Below, piece after piece: positions 53,092 to 64,000 of a stretch of DNA of 64,000 nucleotides. Below the pieces are notes generated by a model. It was not told where the DNA came from, did no database searches, and saw only the letters and a list, made by a program, of their open reading frames with translations. Numbering within the stretch: position 1 is the first letter of the stretch; every line of letters begins with the position of its first letter. A program made the position numbers and the translations under genes. This DNA comes from Leptoclinus maculatus (Eukaryota > Chordata > Actinopteri > Perciformes > Stichaeidae), in the NCBI GenBank assembly GCA_032191485.1, contig JAVDOI010000002.1, forward strand, positions 6,775,577 through 6,839,576, read 5' to 3'.

Positions 53092-53784
53092 TGTCCTAAG
53101 CTTCTCTGTGCTTTGTTGACATAGTTGGACCGGCCTTGTGTGCCTTTTAATGCATATTAGTGCATGTGAGCGTGTCCCACTAGCTATCTGACTGACACTG
53201 CTCTGCGCTGCGCTTACACGGCAGTTACAACAAAGCTCCGGTTCCCCCTCATGTCAATACTGTTAGCTCCGTCAGCGCTGTTGCTGTTGTTTCCACTGTT
53301 GACACCGTTAACTGCAAGCTGCCGCATGGAGGCAATAGTTGTTGCTCTGAATTTTTTATTTATTACCTTTTATAAGCCACCTGCGTGATGGTGTGTTAGA
53401 CTGTAAAACCCACAAAGCAGCTCCAAAACAGAGTTTTGTACACTGGAAACAAACACGTTTGTATTTTTTATGTTACTTGTGTCTCTATCGTCGCAAATCA
53501 AGCAGAAGCCTATGCTGCATTTGGGGCATTTTAATTGTTTTGTCGTGGATGGATAAATAGCAGCTTCCACACAATAATAAGTACACACTCTTTCAGCTTT
53601 AAAACGTGACGTATGGTCTGTTGTTTGTAGTTAATTCAAAAGACAAATATATTAACAAAACTGCTTATGCAGTACATGGACATTTTTCACTTCAAATATC
53701 AGCCCATAGCAGAGAATGACCTCTGTGCCTCTGAGGCCTTAGGACACCATGCATGTGTTATTTACATAAAAACGTGGTGATTAT

Positions 53785-53787
<3 letters not shown>

Positions 53788-53826
<39 letters not shown>
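53788..53826. repeat. (GT)n microsatellite
   Basis: A perfect GT run of about 38 bp. Confidence 0.95.
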
Positions 53827-53829
<3 letters not shown>

Positions 53830-54127
53830 GACTTAAAAAACAACTGCTCAGTATGTAAACAGTTTTAGTTTTTGGACAATTTCTGGTTTGCCACCATACT
53901 CATTCAGTGTGCTCATGACTTAAAGGGGTAGGCTACCCACGAGACCTAGTGTTGCCCTTCCATTAGGTTACAGTCACTTGCAAAGTTGCGAGAGACAAAC
54001 TCAAAGCAGCAGCCGCTGAGATATCCTGACTTCTATTTCCTAGTACTGTATGTGTCAACCTCCAAAAAACACTGGATACATTTCCCATGATGCATGGTCA
54101 GCATCTTTCATTAGACATCCTGCCAGT

Positions 54128-54265
54128 TAAATTCACAGATAGAAAGATAAGTACTTTATTCTTTTGCTACAGCACCATTCATGGTACAGGGAAAGCAATA
54201 AAAATAACAGAGTAAAAATATCAAATATAAAAATGCACAATATATACAATAAAATAGAAATAGAA
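54128..54265 (-). repeat. Possible LINE/SINE 3' tail on the minus strand
   Basis: The minus strand reads accatgaatggtgctgtagc, then aaaagaataaagtacttatc and tttctatctg, similar to the 'aataaagtacttatctatc' 3' ends of fish retrotransposons. Only this tail is visible and the hairpin seen at 18685 is lacking. Confidence 0.35.
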
Positions 54266-54780
54266 TGTGCCCAAAATGTTTGTATCATAACATAACTTTT
54301 AATAATAATTTGCCACATATCTGAGATAATACACTCACTGTTACCACAAGCTACATTTGTTGCTGTTTCTAGTTGAACATTGAGTGCACACGATCCAGGA
54401 ACACATTTTGGTGTCTGTTTTCACACCTAGATAAATTGACCAATAGGTCAATTGGAAAACCCCCAAAACACAGTATATCCCTTTAAATTGTTTGTACGAA
54501 GACAGGCCTCTGTGTAACTGCAAGCTAAAGCCATGCCTGTGCATCAACTCAAAGCAATAAGCCAGTGAAAGACACAGAGATAAGGAAAAGGAGGGGGCTG
54601 GGGGGATTTTTCTGAGAAGACGCTACAAGTGTGTGCGCTCGTATATGTGTGAGTCTGTGTGTGTGTGTGTGTGTGTGTGTAAGTGAATCAGAGGGCAGTT
54701 TGTCATGTTGCTGCTCCTCAGCCCTGATCCAAGCTGACAGGTGAAGCTAAGCGCAGCTAAACAGCACACGTAACAGAGAG

Positions 54781-56330
<1,550 letters not shown>

Positions 56331-56369
<39 letters not shown>
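56331..56369. repeat. (GT)n microsatellite
   Basis: A GT run of about 38 bp. Confidence 0.94.
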
Positions 56370-56707
56370 CAAACTACATATTGCGCATATAGCTTTGATG
56401 TCAAGGCTGAACTTTGAGCTGAATGCAGTGTGAAGGGAATATCCGTGCTTGAGCGAATATGTGTTATGAGCTAAACACAGGTTGACTCCTGGCTCCCACT
56501 TCTGTTGCGCTGCATTGCAAAGCTTTTTATCGTGTTGCTTTCTGTTACATTACATCGCATTGCATCAATTTTATTGTACTGCGTCAAACAGATTAGCACT
56601 GAGTTGTTTTGTTTTAGCTGTGTGAACAAAACAGCTGCAGCGATCAGACAAAGTTGGGTTCGTCTTTGGAGATTAAGGGCAACAACAAAGAAAAGACAAC
56701 ACAGGGT

Positions 56708-56812
56708 TATAACCACAGACTGTATAAATATGGACGACAGGACAGCTCCCCCAAAAGTGAAGCCAAAACATCTCGATCAACCTCTGGTGGCTGGCTGCAG
56801 TATGAGACTGCT
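56708..56812 (+). repeat. Dispersed teleost-type repeat fragment
   Basis: ccacagactgtataaatatg and aagtgaagccaaaacatctc followed by cctctggtggctggctgcag match from memory a common fish repeat ('cagactgtataaa-atatgg ... gtgaagccaaaacat'). Confidence 0.65.
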
Positions 56813-56979
56813 GTTAAACTGCTGATGTTAAGTGCATGTTTTCTGGGGTAAAGTATCCAAAACCTTTTAAGTAATAATATTAGAAACAATCTTTACTTAT
56901 GTGGCTGGAATTCTACTCTGTCAGCTAGTTCTTACCAGGATGTAAAAAGATTGTTGAAAAATATACAAGTTTCGAAGAT

Positions 56980-57290
56980 TCTTTTTGGGTATCAGCTGAT
57001 TCACTTTCTTGCTGAAAGTTAGATGAGAAGAACAATATCACTCTAATAACCGTCCGCCAAATGTGAAGCTATACAGCCAGCAGCAGGTGAGATTAGCTTA
57101 GCATAAAGCCTGGAAACAGCTAGCCTGGCTCCGTCGGAAAAAAACAAGATTCACCTAGCAGCTCCGCTTAAGCTTACTTACTGATTAACCTTTCTGATTA
57201 AAGTAACTTCCTGAAGCTAACCAGCTGCTGCCTGTAGCTTCCTATTTAGCACACCGACATGAGAGTGGTATTGATAGAGTTTGAGAGTGT
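56980..57290. mobile_element. Fold-back teleost repeat ('gctagcctggctctgtc' type)
   Basis: The centre contains gattagcttagcataaagcc and tggaaacagctagcctggct, the signature of a very abundant fish repeat. The flanks form inverted arms: aacaatatcactct to about agcagcagg on the left (57031-57086) against cagctgctgcctgtagcttc to gagagtggtattgatag on the right (57222-57277). No coding region. Confidence 0.7.
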
Positions 57291-57592
57291 TCTATGTTCA
57301 CATATTGATTTTAAAGTTATTGAATCATGAATCTGACATGATGTGAAACTAACATGAACCTGATATAGGATCTGTAGATGTGTACTCACGCATCACAGTA
57401 TCTACTCAAACTGTTTGCATGTCCATTGATGGTTCACATTGACGGCTGACCAGCTGCATCCCCTCATCCACTAATAGCACCCATCAGGGAGACGCAGGGC
57501 TGCCAATTGCTCATGTAAACTGCATCCAAATTGAGCACAGTTAAGATCTTCCATTCATCCATCCATCCTGTAGTTTATTTTGAATTGTGCGA

Positions 57593-57631
<39 letters not shown>

Positions 57632-59355
57632 ACCTTCCAGAATCGAGCAAACGGCTCCCTGAGCGAATGAACTCCGCACTGGCCATAGGCAGCGCCATGT
57701 GTCCGCGCTTGCGGTCGTAATCCAAGGTCACTTAACTCCGCCGTTCACACACCGCTAACGCCATTTACCAGAGCGTGTCCCAGTGCACTGATGACAGAGT
57801 GCTGTGGTATTGCTAATTCATCAACGCTGCCCCGACCATAACATGATATACAGTACATGGCATGTACAGGTTGTGTGTTCGGCCCACATGGGTGCAACCA
57901 TAGCACGCGTAAAAGGGTGAATTGATCCCATTGTCCGTGTCAAAAGGATGGATGGTTGCATCAAATGTTAGGATGAAGGAACTGTTGTATTTAGCCCCAT
58001 AATACATTTAATTCAAGATGCAGAGTCTACCACCATAAATTATGGAAAACTCTTTTAATAATGTCCGCTTTAGCACATTTATGCCTAAATAGTCTAAATT
58101 TGAATTATGAAAAAAGGTCAAGACAGCCACATGCTGGTTGAAATAATGGTAGATTCGTTAAAAATTGCATGACTCTACTGTATCTATTCTATTTGATGGA
58201 CCCCTCTATGGGCTTTCCGAAAAGAGGGGTCTATCAGACATTGATAGATATCTGATAAAACAGATCAATACCATTCTGTCTATCTCAGTGTAGTGATGGA
58301 CGAGGGTGGGATCGTAGCGAGTAGCTGTGCATCACCAATACTGTCAAAGGCTGCGCAGGATGATAAATATTCTGCTGACAAATGTGTGTCTGAGTGTAGG
58401 TGTATTCATGCGTGGGTTATGTGTGCGTCACACTGATGAATGCTTGAGAACAAATCCCTCGAGGAGAGCGAATCTTTGTGTGTGTGTGTGTTTTGTTGTT
58501 TCTAAAATAAAGACGGCCCAAAAATAATGAGTGCAGGCAGTGACTCAGAGGTTGACATATGGTATTTTCTGTGACATCATCTTTAGCAACACTACAGCCT
58601 CAGCGCTGAGATCCTGCCAGCAACTGGTTCATGCCGCTTCCAGCAAGCTGGCTTTGAATTTGTTCATTTCATTATTATTTTACTGCTAAATCCAGGAACC
58701 GTGGTCTATAAATCTATGTAGCAAAATTATTGTGAATCAAACTCGGTCAGGATCTTTGTCATTCCTGTAACATTTTCGGAGATTTATGAAATGGAGATGA
58801 GAGGAGCACTAATGACGGACAACACACGGTGACCTTAATTCAGGCTTCTCCTTATCAGACACGATAAACACAGTAAAAACTGCTTTTGTATAGAAAGTTT
58901 CAAGTCCTTGAGGGCATAATATTGATACTTCTCATTTTTAAAAGCTACTGCTTTCATCTCGGTTTTGATTGACTGGTCCACTGGGATTGTTTTCTGTTGA
59001 CCCAGCATGTGCCAAGCTGATCTGTTTCTGCCTCTGAACTGGGGCTGAAATCAACACTTTGCCGTAACACATATTTTAGGTAGTATATCTCTATATGTGA
59101 ATATTAAGGCACCACTTTTGGTTCAAAATGCTCTTCCGACGTGAGGTTATACACACGTAAACACACTCATGAAAGTGGATGAGAGGCTAGTATGCATGAA
59201 CACAAACCGGCCCTGGCATGGCAGGCGCTCAACCATGCCAAGGGACATTATTTGGCAGCTGTCAGCTCTAATAGGGGTATAGCAGGGTGGGAGACAGATC
59301 CAGGCTCTGTACCAAGCCTACAAGGGTGCACTATCTGGCAGCCACAGCATATCTG
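57291..59355. other. Intron sequence, nothing coding seen
   Basis: (GT)n at 57597-57628 and a short one at 58479-58490. No other structure was recognised. Confidence 0.5.
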
Positions 59356-59421
<66 letters not shown>

Positions 59422-59431
59422 CACACACACA
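59356..59431. repeat. (TG)n microsatellite ending in a TG-CG-CA palindrome
   Basis: TG repeats with one cg interruption turn at gcgcgc into CA repeats, forming a perfect 28-bp palindrome centred between 59417 and 59418. A second small palindrome, cgtacatgtacg, follows at 59435-59446. Confidence 0.95.
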
Positions 59432-59732
59432 AACGTACATGTACGTACGAGAATGCAAATGTTTGTGTGTCAGAGGGACTGGTGTAACAGACCCCTTTGA
59501 GTAAATACATGCTTCCACTTGTGCCGCTACAGTGTCCATTTAGCCTACTATCTGTGTGTGGGAATCTGGCTGTGTGTGTGTGTGTGTGTGTGTGTGTATT
59601 GCCTCCCTCTGATAGCAGTGGTGGGATATAGTGCAGTGAATTACTGATGAAGAGTGTTTGCTCCATCACTTCATGACACCATAAGACAAAAAGAAGGAGG
59701 GAGAGATGAAGAGACAGATACAACTACAGCTA

Positions 59733-59735
<3 letters not shown>

Positions 59736-59794
<59 letters not shown>
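59736..59794. repeat. (CA)n microsatellite
   Basis: A perfect CA run of about 58 bp. A TG run (59571-59597) lies 140 bp upstream. Confidence 0.95.
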
Positions 59795-59799
<5 letters not shown>

Positions 59800-60279
59800 G
59801 CTACATGTGAATATATCTTACTGCCTCTCCTCTTACTTACAAAAGGCATTTGCCATTCTAATTCAAACCGCCCATTCAGAGGCAACAGTTTTGGAACAAT
59901 GACTATGAACTTAATTTACGTAACAATCACACTCTTCAAAAAAGCTGCTCATTGCAATTAACATGAAGGAGAATGGATACCAGCTTAATTGTATCATTGT
60001 TGAAGTAGAAAAACAAAACACTCAATGTAATATTACAACAAGTAGGTGGAAAATCAGATCATTTGGTCATAATGAAAAAGGCCTTTTTTTTGTTTATTTG
60101 TTTAGTGTTATGGGGTCTCACATATCTAATTAATAGTGAAATACGAGAGACAGGACAGAGAAAATACAGCCCCCACATGGTCATAAACTCTTATTCATCC
60201 TCCGCTTGCTCATTCGCTAATTTTATAATTCCCTTGCCCTGCCTCAGAGGATTCAACATGAAATCATTGTTAACCACTA

Positions 60280-60282
<3 letters not shown>

Positions 60283-60353
<71 letters not shown>
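60283..60353. repeat. (AC)n microsatellite
   Basis: A perfect AC run of about 70 bp. Confidence 0.96.
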
Positions 60354-60354
<1 letters not shown>

Positions 60355-62226
60355 CAAACAATTCCCTCCCACTGTAACCCCTCTAGTTTACCACCAATGA
60401 GAATGAAAGGTGAGTCACTTAACTCCCTCTACGCACAACTGTAGGTAGGACGCCCGCAGCTGTGTGTGTGTGTGTGTGTGTGTACGTGTGTGTGTCTGAA
60501 GCTTCTGTTCAGCGTGCATGTGCACGTGTGTGTGTGAGCACGATCTGTGTCTTTGTGTTTGTGTGTTGGTTGGTCGGGTGGGGAGCCGCGTCACAAACAA
60601 TTATACACCGCCCCTGTTTGAGAACAGCAGGGTTGTATCTCCATGCTCGGCCCCATGCTAGGTTACAGGGCCCTGGAATCATCTGTGGGGGGCCTTGTAA
60701 TATAAACTAACCTGCTGTGACAGTGAAAAGTGATTCAGCTACGAAATGCTGTGCTACAGACCCAGGGGAGTAAATGTGTTTGTGTGCAGAACAATACTGA
60801 ATGTCTTATTACATGACCGTGGGGTGTTTTTCTCACTTTATTTTTAGAACGAAACGCACTTTGACAATTGAAAGCAACAGTGCACATTTAGTTATACAAC
60901 CAGGAACCGGGCCACTGCAAGACCGTGGTACACCGACAAACACAAAGTGATTTGGTTTCAGCATTGATTTGCAATTTGACCATGAAAACATAGTTGCCCT
61001 CTCCTCTCGTCTGGAGTTTTGGCAAAATGTGTTTCGGGCCAAACGTTACAAAATGTGTTTCTTTTATTACTTGCAGATTGAATTCTTTCACAATCCACTC
61101 ACTCAATTGACATGCATTTGCACATTTGCATGCAGCAGAGTGTGCAAACAAGTGAGCAAGTGACTTGTGCCGGAACCCGTTATCACCGTTTTGAGTTTAC
61201 TGTTATGTCACAACAACAAAACAATGAGCGCTTACATGAGCTCGTACAGTTAGCCTTTAGCTGCTCCCTTGGAGTACTTACTGATGACAGAACAGTGTTC
61301 AAGGGTACATTCACAGCCACTTCTCGTGCTTTCAGACGATTTGATTATTTGTTCTTTTGATAATGGTATCTAATGAAGCAGTTTGACATGCAACACATTA
61401 CACAGACTCAATCATCAGTTTTGTTAATACTCTAACTTTGTATTTAATTGCATTAGCTCAAGTGTACAGTAACTAATGAACTGAGTGTAAATGATATGTA
61501 TATCATGAAGACTGCTGCTCAGTTCATTATGTGATTTCAAGCCATGTTAGCGGTCAGGCCCTGGCGATGACAATGTTGGTGTGTGGGATGATAGAGATCC
61601 GCATCTTTGTTCCAGATCCGCGGCAAGATCCTCCCTAGCTACTGTTTTTACAGAAGACACTTAAATATGCGGAATCAAACGGCGCTCTGCTCACCCTTTC
61701 ATGGGAACTTTAAGCTTGTCAGACTGCCCGGATATGTTTCTGTGGAGTTTTCCAGAAGTTCCAACAAACCACACGGGATTAAAACTCTCTGTGGTGGATA
61801 TTTACAGCCTTTGGCTGAATAATTTTTGTTTATGGCTTTTGAAAAATGCAGTCCCTGTACATCTGTTCGTTATTCAATTCATCTCCTCTTGCATGAAATA
61901 CATTTTTCCAGTAATTTAACAGGAAATTAGGCTCATCTGGTATTGTGTGAATGCAAACCTCATGAAACTAATTAACAATACTTAATCTAGAAAACAACGC
62001 TCCATGAAATGTAACAGTTGAGAGTTTTCCATATGAAGAAAGCTAAATAGCCTGTCTTTACTGTATAAAAATGAGAAAGATGGTATAAGTGAATAAAGAT
62101 TGCAATATGGGCAAAAAGTAAGAACATCTGTTTTAAAAGTCATAATGAAATTCAATGTGACATTCAAGACTTATACAAAGGTGACATTACTGTAGTTTGA
62201 CTTTGGGGTGTGAAACTACATAGTGG
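60354..62226. other. Intron sequence, nothing coding seen
   Basis: Short GT runs at 60462-60482. No domain-bearing frames or clear repeats otherwise. Confidence 0.5.
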
Positions 62227-62278
62227 GCTGTCCCAGCATGCACTGCATGAGAGGCAGGGTACATCCTGGACTGGTGCT
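62227..62278 (+). repeat. Fragment of a common teleost interspersed repeat (right half)
   Basis: ctgtcccagcatgcactgca and tgagaggcagggtacatcct followed by ggactggtgctg match from memory the second half of the family whose first half is at 25354-25420. Confidence 0.6.
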
Positions 62279-62483
62279 GTTTAGAGGCCAGCTGTTGTTT
62301 GACTTAATGTAGGTGTTTGGGGCACAATGACATTGTACCAATTACGCATAATAAAAATACACCTATGGTTAAGCAAAATTCTGTTTTTTAGTCCCTGATG
62401 TATTTTTGTATCTAACCCCAGAAGTTGGATTGCAGTTGAAGTGCAGAAAATAAGCTCTGTGGCAAACACAAATGTATGACACA

Positions 62484-62898
62484 TTTTGTTCAGCAACATT
62501 ATCTTCACAAATGAATACCACTTTTATGAATTTTGAAGCGTGAATGCAATTGTCAGAAATAAACAAGTTAACGTAAGGCTATAAACAAACTACAGCACAG
62601 GGGCATGAGTATACACAACAAGGCTGTGGAGTCGTTGTGATGACGTGTTGTACTCTCATACAGCCACTTCTTAGCAACTGCCTTTCTAAGACACTTAAGA
62701 AGCTTCAAAATTCACTCAATATTCACTCACTATTTTTTTTTTTTTTTTAAACGTTAAAACCTCTTAATATCATTTTAACCACAGACGTTATATCAGGCCT
62801 CTTAGAAAAAAAACCATTCAAATAACTCATTGACTTCAAGACACGTAAAAAAGCTAACTCAATTCTGGATTTTATGACTCATTCCTGCAGCACTCTAT
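62484..62898 (+). repeat. Dispersed repeat, copy 2 of a pair (relative at 48231-48540)
   Basis: It shares ttttgttcag, atcttcacaaatgaa, agacgttatatcaggc and gactcattcctgcag in the same order as copy 1. A T17 run (about 62733-62749) lies in its middle. Confidence 0.75.
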
Positions 62899-63469
62899 GG
62901 CCAAGCTGCAAAATCAATAAATCCTACATTTACCTTAATGCAACCAATAGCATCATTTCCCTTCAGGGATATTTTCAAAAAGCTTGACAAAGGCCATTAT
63001 GAAACTGTTTTCAAAGACTAAAATGCCAGTAACATCAGCTCAACCAAAACAGCCTAGTTTCAAGTCCAGAGGCTGTGCAACTACTTCACACTTCTTTTAA
63101 AGAGAAGATTGGTTAAACCGATCAGCATCTTATTACATGCCCATCTTTTAGGAAAAAAAGACAGCATTTGAATATAAGTTCTTCCAGAATGTAGAGGGCC
63201 TGTGGTATATACTGAACGCATTGTTGTGTGTGGGCCTGTGCTAGAAGTGTGTGTTGTGTGTCAACCTCATGGAAGAGCCAGACATCCTCGGCATATACAC
63301 TGGGTGGATGCTATTCTGCTAACAGGGGTACACACGCTGTCTGAATTTCTCCACAACGTAAGCGGCCATTTGTCAGAACGATGTGGTGAAGAGCTGGTAG
63401 AGATGAAAGCTGTTGCTAGAGGCATGCCATTACTTTATTATTTATCATATTCTGGAGTCATGTATTGAT

Positions 63470-63512
<43 letters not shown>

Positions 63513-64000
63513 ACCAACATGGGGGCTTTGATGTTCTCATATCGCTCTGTATTATTTCATGAGTGCTAATATTGCAAGTTAAAATAGTTTATGTGACAGT
63601 TTCCTCTGGGAGGGGAAAGGAAACGAGGGAGGAAGGGCTGAGAATACTAAAGGGGAAGAGAGAGGAAATAGAAACTGGGCCAAAGGGTGAGACGGACCAG
63701 GCGCAACGATGTGACCGTGCAAGAGCGTCACAATCAAAGGGCTAAGAGGAGATGAAAGAGAGACGGAGGGTCGAGGAAGCGATACAGGGAGAGATAAAAA
63801 AAAAGACTTGTAGCGACGAAGAAGACGAAGAAGGGGGGCAAAGATAAGAGACGGGGAATGGAGTCAGAGGCAGGAAGTTGAGAAGATAAGACAGACGGGA
63901 TTAGAAGAGGAGAAGAAGAAAGAGAAGATGTTTCCAGGGAGATTGAGGGTGTAGCGAACAACAAGCACTCAACAATAGCGCTCTTGATCATTCTCAAGGG
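62899..64000. other. Intron sequence, nothing coding seen
   Basis: (GT)n at 63471-63511, then from about 63600 to 63950 a strongly purine-rich plus strand. The window ends here without a recognisable downstream shisa exon. Confidence 0.5.
63471..63511. repeat. (GT)n microsatellite
   Basis: A perfect GT run of about 40 bp. Confidence 0.95.

Overview
The window is vertebrate nuclear DNA, almost certainly from a teleost fish. The signs are very dense (CA/GT)n, (GA)n and (TATC)n microsatellites, many small inverted-repeat transposon remnants of kinds common in ray-finned fish, a tRNA-derived SINE, and one intron-interrupted gene whose protein belongs to the vertebrate Shisa family. There are no operons, bacterial genes, CRISPR arrays or rRNA genes. 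Most open reading frames in the window are chance frames, many of them running through microsatellites.

The only protein-coding gene I can support is one exon near the middle (33368-33933, + strand). It encodes a signal peptide, an eight-cysteine Shisa domain, one transmembrane helix and the first few cytoplasmic residues of a CKAMP-type Shisa protein (shisa8/shisa9 group, auxiliary subunits of AMPA-type glutamate receptors). It ends at a canonical splice donor. The rest of the cytoplasmic tail must lie in exons beyond position 64000 or in short exons I could not recognise, so at least most of 33934-64000 is probably its first coding intron. About 30.7-33.3 kb looks like promoter and 5' leader. 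A consensus donor (31518-31525) and an acceptor (about 33285-33308) suggest an intron in the 5' UTR.

The left part (1-30.7 kb) is intergenic or far-upstream sequence. It carries inverted-repeat DNA-transposon remnants at 10002-10458, 11591-12100 and 28420-28728, a SINE at 22256-22457, a LINE 3' tail that runs into a 164-bp TATC microsatellite (18685-18876), a degenerate 18-20-bp tandem repeat (24563-24820), a repeat of the type with 'gttgccatcttg' copies (26755-27126), and a cluster of four homeodomain-type sites (17551-17700).

The right part (34-64 kb) carries a decayed helicase-like coding fragment (36450-36690), a possible 1.9-kb inverted-repeat element (38912-40846), a clear MITE with perfect 19-bp ends (41625-42299), a pair of homologous dispersed repeats (48231-48540 and 62484-62898), a fold-back repeat (56980-57290) and a 332-bp purine tract (54784-55115).

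I found no convincing new biological system. The items most worth following up are the split 5' leader, the paralogue identity of the Shisa gene, the TAATTA cluster and some unusual DNA-structure motifs. Family names for repeats come from memory of teleost repeats, since no database search was possible.
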